DNA of 46,447 bases from Hepatobacter sp965661165 (GCA_965661165.1 CBFICL010000004.1:1-46447); one strand, 5' to 3'; shown: positions 7,726-16,809, counted from the first letter of the stretch. The notes: generated from the sequence alone by a model not told the origin. Translations and numbers: made by a program.

Positions 7726-8652
7726 TCAGGCGTTGAGTTTTTCTTTAATCTCTTGCAACGTCAAACGGCGTTTTTTCATTTTTTGAATGGTCAACACATC
7801 TTTCACAGCCTCTTCGGCATAAAGGTGATACCCCGCCTGCGTGACACTGACCGCTTTGAGCAACCCTTCCTTTGTCCAATAACGCAGCGTAGGCACTGTT
7901 TCCCCCACACGCTTGGCCAGTGCGCCAATTTTTACCCACGCTTGATTTGAATCTGCTTCAGGAAGGAGTTCTTTTTTAACCACCCGCAAGGGGGAAGCTG
8001 ATGGGGATGGGGATGGTGAAATCGACGGTGACGTAAACGTCGTGGCGGCTTCCACCCCTTCGGCCAGTAACGCAAGCAAGGCTTCCTTGTTTCCCCTAAA
8101 AGGTTTCGATAGTAAGGGAGGAGGATACCCATGCCGTAAAAGCACCAGTGTAGCCAACCATTGGGCAAGATCTGTGGTGTGCCCCTCAAATGGTTGAATT
8201 AATAAAAGCGCATGGGCTGACTCTGCCGCAAGGCATAAGGGTGAATCTTCGGCAGACGCAAGCCAAGAAAAAAACTGCGTCAACAAGGGATCGATATCTT
8301 TAGCTGGCACCACCTTGACGCCCACACCGCCATCCCCTTGGGTTTGGCGCCAACACAAAGGGGTGATGCCCAATAAGGCGGCCAATCCGAAAAGATCTGT
8401 TTTACCTAGGGTGTGGCCCTTATGATGCGCGCACCACGTAAGAAGCGCCATCGCAGAAAAAAATTTGTTTACGTCATGAGGCCTTTCAAGCGTGACGGCC
8501 TCCTGCCCCTCGTGTAAAACCATCGCCTTTTGAAAAGAAAGCGAAGGGGCCCATTCTAACGCCTTGGCCACAAGAAGTGTGTCCCACAATTCATGATCCT
8601 CAGAAAAAAAAACCGCTTTTTTTTGTTTTTCTTCTACGTCTTGCCACTTCAT
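7726..8652 (-). CDS. degenerate Fic-like domain fused to a MerR-type DNA-binding domain
   Basis: About 308 residues. The C-terminal 70 residues are a MerR-type helix-turn-helix: 'VKIGALAKRVGETVPTLRYW' then 'EGLLKAV', 'GYHLYAEEAV' and 'TLQEIKEKL'. Residues about 145-178 resemble the heart of a Fic domain: 'AHALLLIQPFEGHTT' followed by 'LVLLRHGYPPPLL' corresponds to H-x-x-x-x-x-IHPF-x-x-GNGR followed by N-x-LL-x-x-GYPP. The catalytic His and the GNGR phosphate loop are replaced (QPFEGHTTD), so AMP transfer is unlikely. A Ser-Pro linker (SPSPSPS) joins the halves. MerR identification is confident; the Fic relation is by motif only. Start chosen at the ATG 8652; an upstream in-frame codon at 8688 is possible. 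The MFS gene is upstream on the same strand and may be a regulatory target. Confidence 0.6.
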   Translation of the reverse strand: MKWQDVEEKQKKAVFFSEDHELWDTLLVAKALEWAPSLSFQKAMVLHEGQEAVTLERPHDVNKFFSAMALLTWCAHHKGHTLGKTDLFGLAALLGITPLCWRQTQGDGGVGVKVVPAKDIDPLLTQFFSWLASAEDSPLCLAAESAHALLLIQPFEGHTTDLAQWLATLVLLRHGYPPPLLSKPFRGNKEALLALLAEGVEAATTFTSPSISPSPSPSASPLRVVKKELLPEADSNQAWVKIGALAKRVGETVPTLRYWTKEGLLKAVSVTQAGYHLYAEEAVKDVLTIQKMKKRRLTLQEIKEKLNA

Positions 8653-8722
8653 GATCTGCACTCTACCCCCTTGTATGCAATATAGCAATTTCTCTTTCTA
8701 CACTTTCTTAGTTCTCAGAGTA

Positions 8723-9985
8723 TTACGATTTTATGTGGGATGACAGGAAGGGCACAAAAAATCGTACAATCATAAGAAATAGGCCAAGCGCACAAAAATA
8801 AAAAGGCATGGGTAATAACGTGCCATTATGAAGCAACCCCATACCCGTGGTCACAACTGAGATGATCGTATAATAAAAGCACACAAAAAATGAGGCTGCG
8901 GTGCCGGCCACTTTGCTATACCCTTCAAGGGCTAAGGACAAGCAGTTGGCAATGGTCAGCCCACGCCCAAAAGCCACAATAAGCATGCATATGAATGTCA
9001 AGATAGCATAGCTTATGCCCGGGGCCCCATAACAATAAAAAAGTGACACCATCACCGCAAAGGTCAAACTTCCTAAAAAGATGATCAATTGGCCCAACCT
9101 TAAAATAGCGGGGGACTCATAAAAGTTATGGAGATATTTTGAGCAATAGTTTCCCAAAGAACCCGCCAGTGCAAACCCCACAAAGCCGGCACCATAGGTC
9201 ACAGGTGTCAGACCCAACATGTCAATAAGATAAAAAGGTCCTTCAGCATTATAGCTAAACACAAGGCCATTGGCGATCCCGACAGTGATCCCACAGATAA
9301 TGATCTTGGGGTCTTTCACCATTGACGACACCAATCGACCGACCGCTGCTTTTCCTCGACGCTCTTTCTTGAGCGTTTCAGGAAGGTGAAAAAAAGCAAT
9401 GAAGGCCACCATCACACCACACATCATCAGCACAAAAAAGATCGCTTGCCAGCTGATATATTGATCAACAAAACCACCGATGAGGGGGCCAATGGCGGGC
9501 GCTAACGATAAAATAGATCCAATGGTAGAAAAAGCCTGGCCACGTTGTCGTCCCCGATAAAGGTCATGTGCCATCGTTTGCCCTAACACCACGCCTACAC
9601 TGCCCCCTAAGGACTGCACAATACGCCCAACAAAAAGCGCTGTAATGCTTGTGGACAAAAAGCACAACAAACACCCCACGATATATGTCAAAAACCCGCC
9701 GAACAAAATAGGCCTGCGGCCATATTGGTCTGACAGACGCCCCCACAGGATTGTGCCCAAGGCTGTACCTACAAAATAAATAGACAGGGTGTACTCAACC
9801 CAAGCACTCGGGACGCTCAGGTTTTTGGCAATATTGGGAAGTGCGGGTGTATACATGGTTTCCGACAAAATAGGAAACCCCGCAACCATCGCAATCAGCC
9901 ATACAGAAGGAACCGCACCAGCAGGAAACTTTTTATACAACAATGACGCTAATAGAAAAAAAGACTCATGTTTAGGAAACGACAA
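8723..9985 (-). CDS. MFS multidrug transporter, Bcr/CflA type
   Basis: A 420-residue inner-membrane protein with about 12 hydrophobic segments. The first contains 'SETMYTPALPNIAKNL', the position of the D-M-Y-L-PA-x-P motif of Bcr/CflA drug:proton antiporters. The MFS loop motif 'GRLSDQYGRRPILFGG' follows helix 2, and 'RIVQSLGGSVGVVLGQTMAHDLY' is the typical helix 4-5 motif of the drug:H+ antiporter-1 branch. Expected function is proton-driven export of small molecules. The annotated start is a TTG without a convincing ribosome-binding site, so the first 20 or so residues are uncertain. The MerR-type gene is downstream on the same strand. Confidence 0.85.
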   Translation of the reverse strand: MSFPKHESFFLLASLLYKKFPAGAVPSVWLIAMVAGFPILSETMYTPALPNIAKNLSVPSAWVEYTLSIYFVGTALGTILWGRLSDQYGRRPILFGGFLTYIVGCLLCFLSTSITALFVGRIVQSLGGSVGVVLGQTMAHDLYRGRQRGQAFSTIGSILSLAPAIGPLIGGFVDQYISWQAIFFVLMMCGVMVAFIAFFHLPETLKKERRGKAAVGRLVSSMVKDPKIIICGITVGIANGLVFSYNAEGPFYLIDMLGLTPVTYGAGFVGFALAGSLGNYCSKYLHNFYESPAILRLGQLIIFLGSLTFAVMVSLFYCYGAPGISYAILTFICMLIVAFGRGLTIANCLSLALEGYSKVAGTAASFFVCFYYTIISVVTTGMGLLHNGTLLPMPFYFCALGLFLMIVRFFVPFLSSHIKS

Positions 9986-10137
9986 AAAAAGGGTTATGGC
10001 AATGCATGAAATTTATATCTTTTGGCTACCTGAAATAAAAAGAAGATCCGCCATTTATGCAAAGCTAGATCACTGACCGATACTATATGTGCTCACAGCA
10101 AAAGTTCCGCGCTCATTTGGCAAAATAAAAGATAAGA

Positions 10138-10154
10138 AAGATGATGCTCATCTT
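10138..10154 (-). terminator. bidirectional intrinsic terminator after the LRR gene
   Basis: AAGATGA-TGC-TCATCTT forms a 7-bp perfect stem with a 3-nt loop, flanked by T-rich sequence in both directions (TTTTTT on plus, TTTCTTATCTTTT on minus). It lies just downstream of the minus-strand LRR gene (stop at 10188). Confidence 0.6.
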
Positions 10155-10187
10155 TTTTTGACCGACGCTTATCAAAGGTGACGCATT

Positions 10188-11186
10188 TTAAGGTACACCC
10201 CTGAACAAACCTAACAACTCTACGCCTGACCACTTTATCAGATTGTATAACACGTTTTTTGTAAACTCGTTCATCCCCTCTTGGGCAAAAGCGCCTATAT
10301 CCAAAGATGACAAGTGTGCAACTTGCAAAAATACGCTACAGCAATGAATCCCTATCGTCTCACACACCTCTTCGAGAGGGATATGACTGTACCCCAACGC
10401 CAGATGGCGTATACGGGGCCTGGATTGTGCCAGGAATGCCTTGATATGTTGGGTGGTGAGAGCTGAGTTACGTTTGTAGACCTGTGAGCTTACATTCAAG
10501 TCCTCAACATCAGCCGCTTTTGATCCCAAGGCGAGCAGAACCTGCCCGTTATTAATACAGTCTTTTAAGGTTAGCTTCACAAGTGATGGAGGTAATGTGA
10601 TTTCAGATATCTCACCACCTATCCCACAAATGCGGTTGCCTGAAAAGTCTACAAACTCAACATAAGGAGGTAAAAATGAACACCACTCACGCAGTGTCAT
10701 AGAAAAAGACTTACTTTCTTCGCAAAAAACAGGTCGACTTGCTTGTTTGTATGAAAAACAATCTACAATCGTAAGCTTCTTAAGTTTCTTCATGGAAGGA
10801 ATCTTTTGTAGGAGAAGATTTTTGTCTAACAATGCTCTCTGCAACACAAGCTCCACCAGCTGATCGCGCCCTTCAAAAAGAACAGGTTGGGGTAACATAT
10901 AGCTATCCCGAACTTCAAGAGATTGTAATGTTTGCGGAAAAAAATCACCCATATGAAAAAAAAGTGTTTGCTCTTGCCATTTATTGTGATGGCTTTTCTC
11001 ATCCTCCACATTGGCATCGATATCGAGCTCCTCTAGAGGCTTATTCCTAATTATTTCCCCGAGTGTTCTTATAGCGTCTGCATAAAGTCTATGTTCACCT
11101 AAAGGATAAAAAGAAACACTTGATAACTCAGTAGAATGAAAAAAAAGACTCTTCAATAAAGGCATTTTGGAAAGAATACGATTCAA
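10188..11186 (-). CDS. leucine-rich repeat part of a frameshifted F-box/LRR protein
   Basis: 332 residues from a TTG codon, but the frame stays open upstream to 11300 and overlaps the F-box frame, so this is best read as the C-terminal part of the gene that begins at 11878. It contains irregular leucine-rich repeats: 'LKSLFFHSTELSSVSF', 'LEELDIDANV', 'LQSLEVRDSYML', 'LVELVLQRALL', 'LKKLTIVDCF', 'LVKLTLKDCIN', 'VEDLNVSSQ', 'IRHLALGYSHI' and 'LSSLDIG', spaced like the 20-30-residue LRRs of eukaryotic F-box proteins. In such proteins the LRR arc selects the ubiquitination substrate. A terminator follows at 10138-10154. Whether it is translated alone is unknown; no ribosome-binding site is evident at 11186. 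Confidence 0.6.
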   Translation of the reverse strand: MNRILSKMPLLKSLFFHSTELSSVSFYPLGEHRLYADAIRTLGEIIRNKPLEELDIDANVEDEKSHHNKWQEQTLFFHMGDFFPQTLQSLEVRDSYMLPQPVLFEGRDQLVELVLQRALLDKNLLLQKIPSMKKLKKLTIVDCFSYKQASRPVFCEESKSFSMTLREWCSFLPPYVEFVDFSGNRICGIGGEISEITLPPSLVKLTLKDCINNGQVLLALGSKAADVEDLNVSSQVYKRNSALTTQHIKAFLAQSRPRIRHLALGYSHIPLEEVCETIGIHCCSVFLQVAHLSSLDIGAFAQEGMNEFTKNVLYNLIKWSGVELLGLFRGVP

Positions 11187-11272
11187 ACATTCAAGTGTTT
11201 GACCTTGCTTGTTTCGACTGCCCTTTCTTTCTGTAAAAACGATCGAACACAGCTCAAAAGCTGTCAGATGAC

Positions 11273-11878
11273 TTAAAAGGCAAGGAGCATCATTAATACT
11301 TTATCTATAGAAAGCAATAATTCTAGAACACCCTCATCGTAATAGGAAATATCTTCGCTGTAAAAAAGATTGAGCCATTCTAGCTGAGATTTATTTCCCT
11401 CTAAAATGGAGGACAGCTGTGAAATTTTTGTCATTATACCTTGAGATGACTTATTCCATACAATCTGCCAACGAGCCAATGGGATGAAAGAATCTTTAGA
11501 AACACCGTCGAGATGAATATCCAAAAATCCTTGATAGGGAAGAGCACGTGCATGCACGATATCTTGAAATCGTTTGCATGTGGACGTGATGTTTTTCACA
11601 TCTGTGCTGTCCGCAATGGCAAGATCAATGATCTTATCCAATATTTCAGATGGCAACATTTCTATAAAAGATGGGCCGTGATCTTGCGTTTTTTCATAAG
11701 ATGGGCCCTGTGCTGTCAACTCTTCTTGTAAACACTCAGAAGGCCTCGAGGGCTTTTTAGGGGACGGCTCTGCCAACGTCTCAAGATGAGAGCCATTTAC
11801 CTCATCAACAGAGCGTTTGGGTGCAAATAAGGAAAAGGGTAAAGATAAACATACACACACATAAAGAACAATATACAT
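11273..11878 (-). CDS. N-terminal F-box part of a frameshifted F-box/LRR protein
   Basis: About 201 residues. It begins with a hydrophobic signal-like segment (MYIVLYVCVCLSLPFSLFA), a Ser/Pro/Lys-rich linker, and at about residues 73-115 an F-box: 'IEMLPSEILDKIIDLAI' then 'DVKNITSTCKRFQDIV'. The frame ends abruptly with 'DKVLMMLLAF'. Between 11273 and 11303 both this frame and the LRR frame are open, and joining them gives a continuous F-box plus LRR protein of about 560 residues, the usual architecture of SCF substrate adaptors. The ATG at 11878 is chosen; a TTG three codons upstream is possible. The adjoining upstream DNA is very AT-rich. Probable pseudogene, sequencing error or phase-variable gene. 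Confidence 0.62.
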   Translation of the reverse strand: MYIVLYVCVCLSLPFSLFAPKRSVDEVNGSHLETLAEPSPKKPSRPSECLQEELTAQGPSYEKTQDHGPSFIEMLPSEILDKIIDLAIADSTDVKNITSTCKRFQDIVHARALPYQGFLDIHLDGVSKDSFIPLARWQIVWNKSSQGIMTKISQLSSILEGNKSQLEWLNLFYSEDISYYDEGVLELLLSIDKVLMMLLAF

Positions 11879-11991
11879 AAAGAACAATACTTATTAACAA
11901 ATAACTAGCACTACCTAGGCAAATGAATATTGTTTTATAAAAAAAATTACTAAAATCAAATATTTTTTGTAAGTGGTTAAGAACATTCAGC

Positions 11992-12171
11992 TTAGCGCAA
12001 GCAGAAACGTTCTTTTTCTACAACCCAGTAGGATGGAATAAAATCATTCCTCCAGACTGGATAAGAATCAAGAAAGAAAACGAGGATCAAAAAAGTTTTT
12101 ACGCATACCGCACCTGCGTGTGTATTAAGGGGCATAACGTGATTGTGACTTCATCTCAAGCAACTTTATAG
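11992..12171 (+). pseudogene. remnant of an exported small protein
   Basis: A 59-codon open frame with protein-like composition and no start codon: it reads 'LAQAETFFFYNPVGWNKII' then 'PPDWIRIKKENEDQKSFY', 'RTCVCIKGHNVIVTSS' and stops at TAG 12169-12171. The frame is open back to a stop at 11938-11940. The 'AQAET' start of the readable part resembles a signal-peptide cleavage site whose hydrophobic part has been lost. I do not recognise the family. The rest of the 11890-12315 gap holds an AT-rich stretch and a 7-bp inverted repeat (ATCCATG/CATGGAT, 12191-12210). Confidence 0.3.
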
Positions 12172-12315
12172 CGCTGCACGAAAGGCTGTTATCCATGTAT
12201 ATGCATGGATATATATCGGGCCCTTTTTTGGCTCACACGCCATTTTACGATCATAAGAGACGATGAGCCCCTCGTATCTTTGGCAATACGTGAGAAATAT
12301 GCGATAAAAAAACGG

Positions 12316-14721
12316 CTAGTGCGATAAAAAAGAGCGACCGGTGGAGAGATGCTCGTCAAAAAGACGCTGGTCTTCTTCTGTCCATGCCACAGGGGTAAGC
12401 GGCTTAGAGAGGGCCCTTTTAAGCACATCATCAATGCGTGAAACCAGCACAATCTCAATCCCCCTCTTGATATGAGCAGGAATATCTTTTAAATCACGCT
12501 CATTATCTTTGGGGATCAGCACTGTTTTTAAACAGCTTCTGTGGGCAGCCAGCAATTTTTCTCTCACCCCACCAATGGGCAACACACGACCGCGCAAACT
12601 GATCTCACCTGTCATAGCCACATCACCGCGCACAGGAATCCCCGTAAGCACGGAAACAATCGAGGTGCACATGGCCACGCCGGCCGATGGCCCGTCCTTT
12701 GGCGTAGCACCTTCAGGCACGTGCACGTGAATATCCCGCGTTTCAAACACCGTGGGTTTCACGCCATAATCAATGGCTCGTGCGCGCACAAAGCTGGAAG
12801 CAGCACGAATAGATTCTTGCATCACTTCCCCCAATTTTCCGGTGGCGGTGATCCGGCCCTTGCCAGGCAGCATCAAGGCTTCAATGTGCAGCAACTCGCC
12901 GCCCACCTCTGTCCATGCCAAGCCCTTGGTTACACCCACAGCGTTATCTAAACCTGCTTCTTCTGCATGAAAGCGCGGCACACCGGCGTGCTTTTCAAGG
13001 TTTTGTGTGGTGATGTTGAGGTGTTTGATTTTGCCTTTATCAATCAGACGCACCGTTTTGCGAGCCAAGCTTGCAATGGCGCGCTCAAGGTTACGTACAC
13101 CTGCCTCGCGACAATAGTTGCGAATCAACGTGCGTATGGCCTTTTCACTCAAGGCAAATTCGCTCTTCTTCAGTCCATTGGCCGTTTTTTGCCTCGGGAT
13201 AAGATGCTTTTGGGCAATATGCACCTTTTCATCTTCCATATAACCCGCCAACGACACCGTTTCCATACGATCCAACAAAGCCGGATGCATCTGCGCGCTA
13301 TTGGCCGTCGTCACAAACATGACCCGCGAAAGATCAAAACCCAGTTCTAAATAATGATCTTGAAAATGCTCATTTTGCTCTGGATCCAACACTTCCAGCA
13401 AGGCAGACACAGGATCACGACGCCAACTGGACCCTAGTTTATCAATCTCATCCAAAAGAATCAGCGGGTCTGAGGTTTGGGCCTTTTTTAGGGCCTGCAA
13501 GATCTTCCCAGGCATCGAGCCAATATAGGTGCGTCGATGGCCACGAATCTCGGCCTCATCCTGAACGCCGCCCAAAGCAATGCGCACAAACTTTCGCCCC
13601 GTAGCCTTAGCAATGGATTTGCCCAAAGATGTTTTACCCACGCCAGGTGGGCCCACAAGACACAAAATTGGGCCTTTAATTTTCTCTACTCGCGCGCCCA
13701 CAGCGAGGTACTCCAAAATACGCTCTTTAATTTTTTTCAGACCATAATGATCTTTGTTAAGCGTGTCTTCAGCTTTGGTTAAATTACGCTGCAAACGCGT
13801 ATACTTACCCCACGGAAGCGCCAGCAATGTTTCAAGATAGTTACGAATCACAGAAGCTTCCGCCGACATCGGGTTCATGTTTTTCAGTTTCTTCAGCTCT
13901 GATTTGGCCTTTACGCGGGCCTCCTTCGAAAGCTTGGTCGACTCAATCTGCTTTTCAAGAACGCTAAAGTCATTTTTCTCATCTTCGCCCTCACCAAGCT
14001 CCCGCTGAATGGCCTTCATCTGCTCGTTGAGGATATATTCGCGATGATTCTGCTCCACTTGGCTGCGAATCCTGTTTTTGATGCGCTTTTCTGCTTGGTG
14101 CATTTCCACTTCAGAGTCTATATAGCCAATCAAAAGCTCCATACGCTTGGCCAAGGACACTTCTTCGAGCAGATTTTGCTTAAGCCTCAAATTACGCAGC
14201 GGCATATGGCCCGCAATGGTGTCCACCAGTTGAGAAGGATCTTCAATCTGGTTAATCGAGCTCAAAATATCTGAGGCACCTTTACGGTTGAGGCGAATAA
14301 AATGGTCAAATTCACCGAGCAGCGTGCGCTTTAAGGGCTCGAGCACAGTATCACCCTCAATGATCGTTTCAAAAGGGGCCGTCTTTACCTGAAAAAAATC
14401 GTCATCAGGGCCAAACTCTTTTACACGCACCCGCTCGCCACCGCGCACCAGCGCCTTAATGGTGCCATCCGCCAATGTCAGCACCTGAATCACTGTGGCC
14501 AGCGTGCCCACATCAAAAAGACCGTCCACAGATGGTTTGCTTAACAAAGGATCTTTTTGCGTTAACAACACCACCTCACGGGTTTTGTCCACCGATCTTA
14601 TGGCCTGAACAGACTTATCCCTGCCAATAAACAGCGGCACAACCATGTGAGGAAAAACGACTATATCTCGAAGAGCGAGAACAGAGAGAAAACCTTCTTC
14701 TAATTCTTGTGTCAAGCGCAT
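12316..14721 (-). CDS. lon: ATP-dependent protease Lon
   Basis: 801-residue Lon, normal length for bacterial LonA. The N-terminal substrate-binding domain begins 'LSVLALRDIVVFPHMVVPLF'; the AAA+ module has Walker A GPPGVGKTS and Walker B 'LILLDEIDKL'; the C-terminal protease has the catalytic Ser in 'PKDGPSAGVAM' and the catalytic Lys in 'HRSCLKTVLIPKDN'. It degrades misfolded and short-lived regulatory proteins in the cytoplasm. The gene follows clpX on the same strand after 59 bp and completes a tig-clpP-clpX-lon cluster, common in alphaproteobacteria. The stop codon lies in a partial 20-bp direct duplication (TGCGATAAAAAA at 12300 and 12320). Confidence 0.97.
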   Translation of the reverse strand: MRLTQELEEGFLSVLALRDIVVFPHMVVPLFIGRDKSVQAIRSVDKTREVVLLTQKDPLLSKPSVDGLFDVGTLATVIQVLTLADGTIKALVRGGERVRVKEFGPDDDFFQVKTAPFETIIEGDTVLEPLKRTLLGEFDHFIRLNRKGASDILSSINQIEDPSQLVDTIAGHMPLRNLRLKQNLLEEVSLAKRMELLIGYIDSEVEMHQAEKRIKNRIRSQVEQNHREYILNEQMKAIQRELGEGEDEKNDFSVLEKQIESTKLSKEARVKAKSELKKLKNMNPMSAEASVIRNYLETLLALPWGKYTRLQRNLTKAEDTLNKDHYGLKKIKERILEYLAVGARVEKIKGPILCLVGPPGVGKTSLGKSIAKATGRKFVRIALGGVQDEAEIRGHRRTYIGSMPGKILQALKKAQTSDPLILLDEIDKLGSSWRRDPVSALLEVLDPEQNEHFQDHYLELGFDLSRVMFVTTANSAQMHPALLDRMETVSLAGYMEDEKVHIAQKHLIPRQKTANGLKKSEFALSEKAIRTLIRNYCREAGVRNLERAIASLARKTVRLIDKGKIKHLNITTQNLEKHAGVPRFHAEEAGLDNAVGVTKGLAWTEVGGELLHIEALMLPGKGRITATGKLGEVMQESIRAASSFVRARAIDYGVKPTVFETRDIHVHVPEGATPKDGPSAGVAMCTSIVSVLTGIPVRGDVAMTGEISLRGRVLPIGGVREKLLAAHRSCLKTVLIPKDNERDLKDIPAHIKRGIEIVLVSRIDDVLKRALSKPLTPVAWTEEDQRLFDEHLSTGRSFLSH

Positions 14722-14780
14722 CTCCTATCCAGAGTTTGATTCACTCAGAGAGGCTATTGTGACAAAAAATGAAAAAAATT

Positions 14781-16043
14781 TCAACTCCCCTTTGCAGTTC
14801 TTTTGTTGATATCGCGCGATGTATAGGTCACCAAGGGGTCTTTTTGTTTATCAAGACACTCCTCATTGACAATCACCTCATCCACATTTTTAAGAGAAGG
14901 CAATTCATACATAGTCTTGAGCAACAGTTCTTCGATAATCGATCTCAGCCCTCTGGCCCCCGTTTTGTGCCTCATGGCACGTTGAGAGATTTTGAGCAGC
15001 GCTTCGTCTGTAAAATTAAGACGGGCATTTTCCATATCAAAAAGACGCTTAAACTGCTTGACGATGGCATTCTTGGGCCCTGTCAGCACCTCAACCAACG
15101 CCACTTCATCGAGATAATCCAGCGTAGCCACCACAGGCAAACGACCCACAAATTCAGGAATGAGGCCAAATTTAATCAGATCATCTGGCTCCACATCATG
15201 CAAAAGATTGGCATCTTTGTTTTCATCACCAATAGAGGCGCCAAACCCGATGGAAGTTTTCTTCTTTTTATTGGTCATCAGTTTTTCAAGGCCTGAAAAA
15301 GCCCCGCCACAGATGAACAAGATGTTGGTGGTGTCAATCTGCAAAAATTCTTGTTGTGGGTGCTTACGCCCCCCTTGTGGCGGCACAGACGCTGTCGTGC
15401 CTTCCATGATCTTAAGGAGTGCTTGTTGCACACCCTCTCCCGACACATCCCGCGTGATGGATGGATTGTCAGACTTGCGTGAAATTTTATCGATTTCATC
15501 AATATACACGATGCCCTTTTGCGCCCGCTCCACATCATAGTCTGCCGCCTGCAATAGCTTAAGGATAATGTTTTCCACATCTTCCCCCACATATCCGGCT
15601 TCTGTCAGCGTGGTGGCATCCGCCATGGTAAACGGCACATTCAAGGTGCGGGCCAGGGTTTGGGCAAGCAGTGTTTTGCCGCAGCCTGTGGGGCCAATCA
15701 GCAACACATTCGATTTAGCCAGCTCAACATCACCATGGCCTAAGGACTGAAGACGTTTATAGTGATTATAGACCGCCACAGAAAGAATCAACTTAGCGCG
15801 ATCTTGCCCCACCACATAGGCATCCAGGTTTTCTCTCAACTCTTTAGGAGAAGGGATATCACCCCCCTCTTTGCGCAGCACTTGCCGCTCTTCTTCACGA
15901 ATGATTTCTGAACACAGGTCAACACACTCATCGCATATATAGACCGTGGGGCCTGCAATAAGCTTGCGCACTTCTCGCTGGTCTTTACCGCAAAACGAGC
16001 AGCACAAAATACCATTCACGTCGGATCCACCTTGTCTCACCAT
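14781..16043 (-). CDS. clpX: ClpX, ATPase subunit of ClpXP
   Basis: 420-residue ClpX. The N-terminal C4 zinc-binding domain is complete ('CSFCGKDQREVRKL' and 'YICDECVDLC'); Walker A is 'GPTGCGKT', Walker B 'IVYIDEIDK', and the ClpP-binding IGF loop is present as 'TSIGFGA'. Sensor and pore motifs ('AGYVGEDVE', 'GARGLRSIIE') are intact. ClpX unfolds tagged substrates and feeds them to ClpP. It lies between clpP and lon on the same strand, with a 120-bp gap to clpP that may hold a separate promoter. Confidence 0.97.
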   Translation of the reverse strand: MVRQGGSDVNGILCCSFCGKDQREVRKLIAGPTVYICDECVDLCSEIIREEERQVLRKEGGDIPSPKELRENLDAYVVGQDRAKLILSVAVYNHYKRLQSLGHGDVELAKSNVLLIGPTGCGKTLLAQTLARTLNVPFTMADATTLTEAGYVGEDVENIILKLLQAADYDVERAQKGIVYIDEIDKISRKSDNPSITRDVSGEGVQQALLKIMEGTTASVPPQGGRKHPQQEFLQIDTTNILFICGGAFSGLEKLMTNKKKKTSIGFGASIGDENKDANLLHDVEPDDLIKFGLIPEFVGRLPVVATLDYLDEVALVEVLTGPKNAIVKQFKRLFDMENARLNFTDEALLKISQRAMRHKTGARGLRSIIEELLLKTMYELPSLKNVDEVIVNEECLDKQKDPLVTYTSRDINKRTAKGS

Positions 16044-16165
16044 GCCACGTCCTCTAACCTAAACAAAATCACCCTCTCATTACACCCATTATATTCCGGT
16101 GAAACTTAACGAGTTTCAAACGGGCACCCCAAAAGGCAGATAAACTCAGGGGGCACCCTGTTTTT

Positions 16166-16783
16166 TTATTTGGCATTCTTGGCTCCACGATGGGCCACCA
16201 CCTTGTCCACAAGGCCAAAATTCACAGCTTCTTCAGCGGTAAAAAACCGATCTCTTTCCATATTGTTTTCAATGTCTTTCAGAGATTTTCCTGTTTTCTG
16301 GCGATAAATCTCATGAATACGTTTTTTCACAGAAAGAATTTCACGCACCTGGATTTCCATATCGGTGGCCTGACCTTGTGCGCCCCCCAGCGGTTGATGA
16401 ATCATAACGCGGGCATTGGGCAGAATATGCCGTTTCCCCTTCGCCCCAGCACACAAAAGCAAAGACCCCATAGAAGCCGCTTGCCCAAAGCATAGGGTCG
16501 AAACATCAGACTTGATGTATTGCATCGTGTCAAAAATGGCCAGGCCTGAGGTCACAACGCCGCCAGGGGAGTTGATATAAAAGAAAATATCTTTTTCAGG
16601 CTCTTCTGATTCCAAAAAAAGCATCTGCGCACAAATCAAGCTGGACACATGGTCATCCACAGGGCCCGTGAGAAAAATGATGCGCTCTTTTAACAAGCGA
16701 GAAAAAATGTCAAACGACCGCTCCCCGCGCGATGTTTGCTCAATGACCATAGGGACAAGTGTGTTCATGATAGTATCTGACAT
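16166..16783 (-). CDS. clpP: ClpP proteolytic subunit
   Basis: 205-residue serine peptidase forming the double heptameric chamber of ClpXP. The catalytic Ser is in 'GQAASMGS', the His in 'MIHQPLGG', and the Asp lies downstream in the 'RDRFFTAEEA' region. The N-terminal 'MVIEQTSRGERSFDIFSRLL' is typical of the mature protein. The ATG at 16783 has AGAGAGGA at the right distance; a GTG at 16813 would overlap the tig stop and is rejected. Probable operon with tig upstream. A hairpin (CAGGG/CCCTG, 16147-16160) lies just after the stop codon. Confidence 0.97.
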   Translation of the reverse strand: MSDTIMNTLVPMVIEQTSRGERSFDIFSRLLKERIIFLTGPVDDHVSSLICAQMLFLESEEPEKDIFFYINSPGGVVTSGLAIFDTMQYIKSDVSTLCFGQAASMGSLLLCAGAKGKRHILPNARVMIHQPLGGAQGQATDMEIQVREILSVKKRIHEIYRQKTGKSLKDIENNMERDRFFTAEEAVNFGLVDKVVAHRGAKNAK

Positions 16784-16809
16784 AAATCCTCTCTGCTTAT
16801 TGATAGGGC

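Noticed and set aside
16147..16160. CAGGG/CCCTG hairpin next to the clpP stop followed by seven T on the plus strand
   Set aside because: The T-run is on the wrong side for the minus-strand genes there, and no plus-strand gene precedes it, so I do not annotate it as a terminator.
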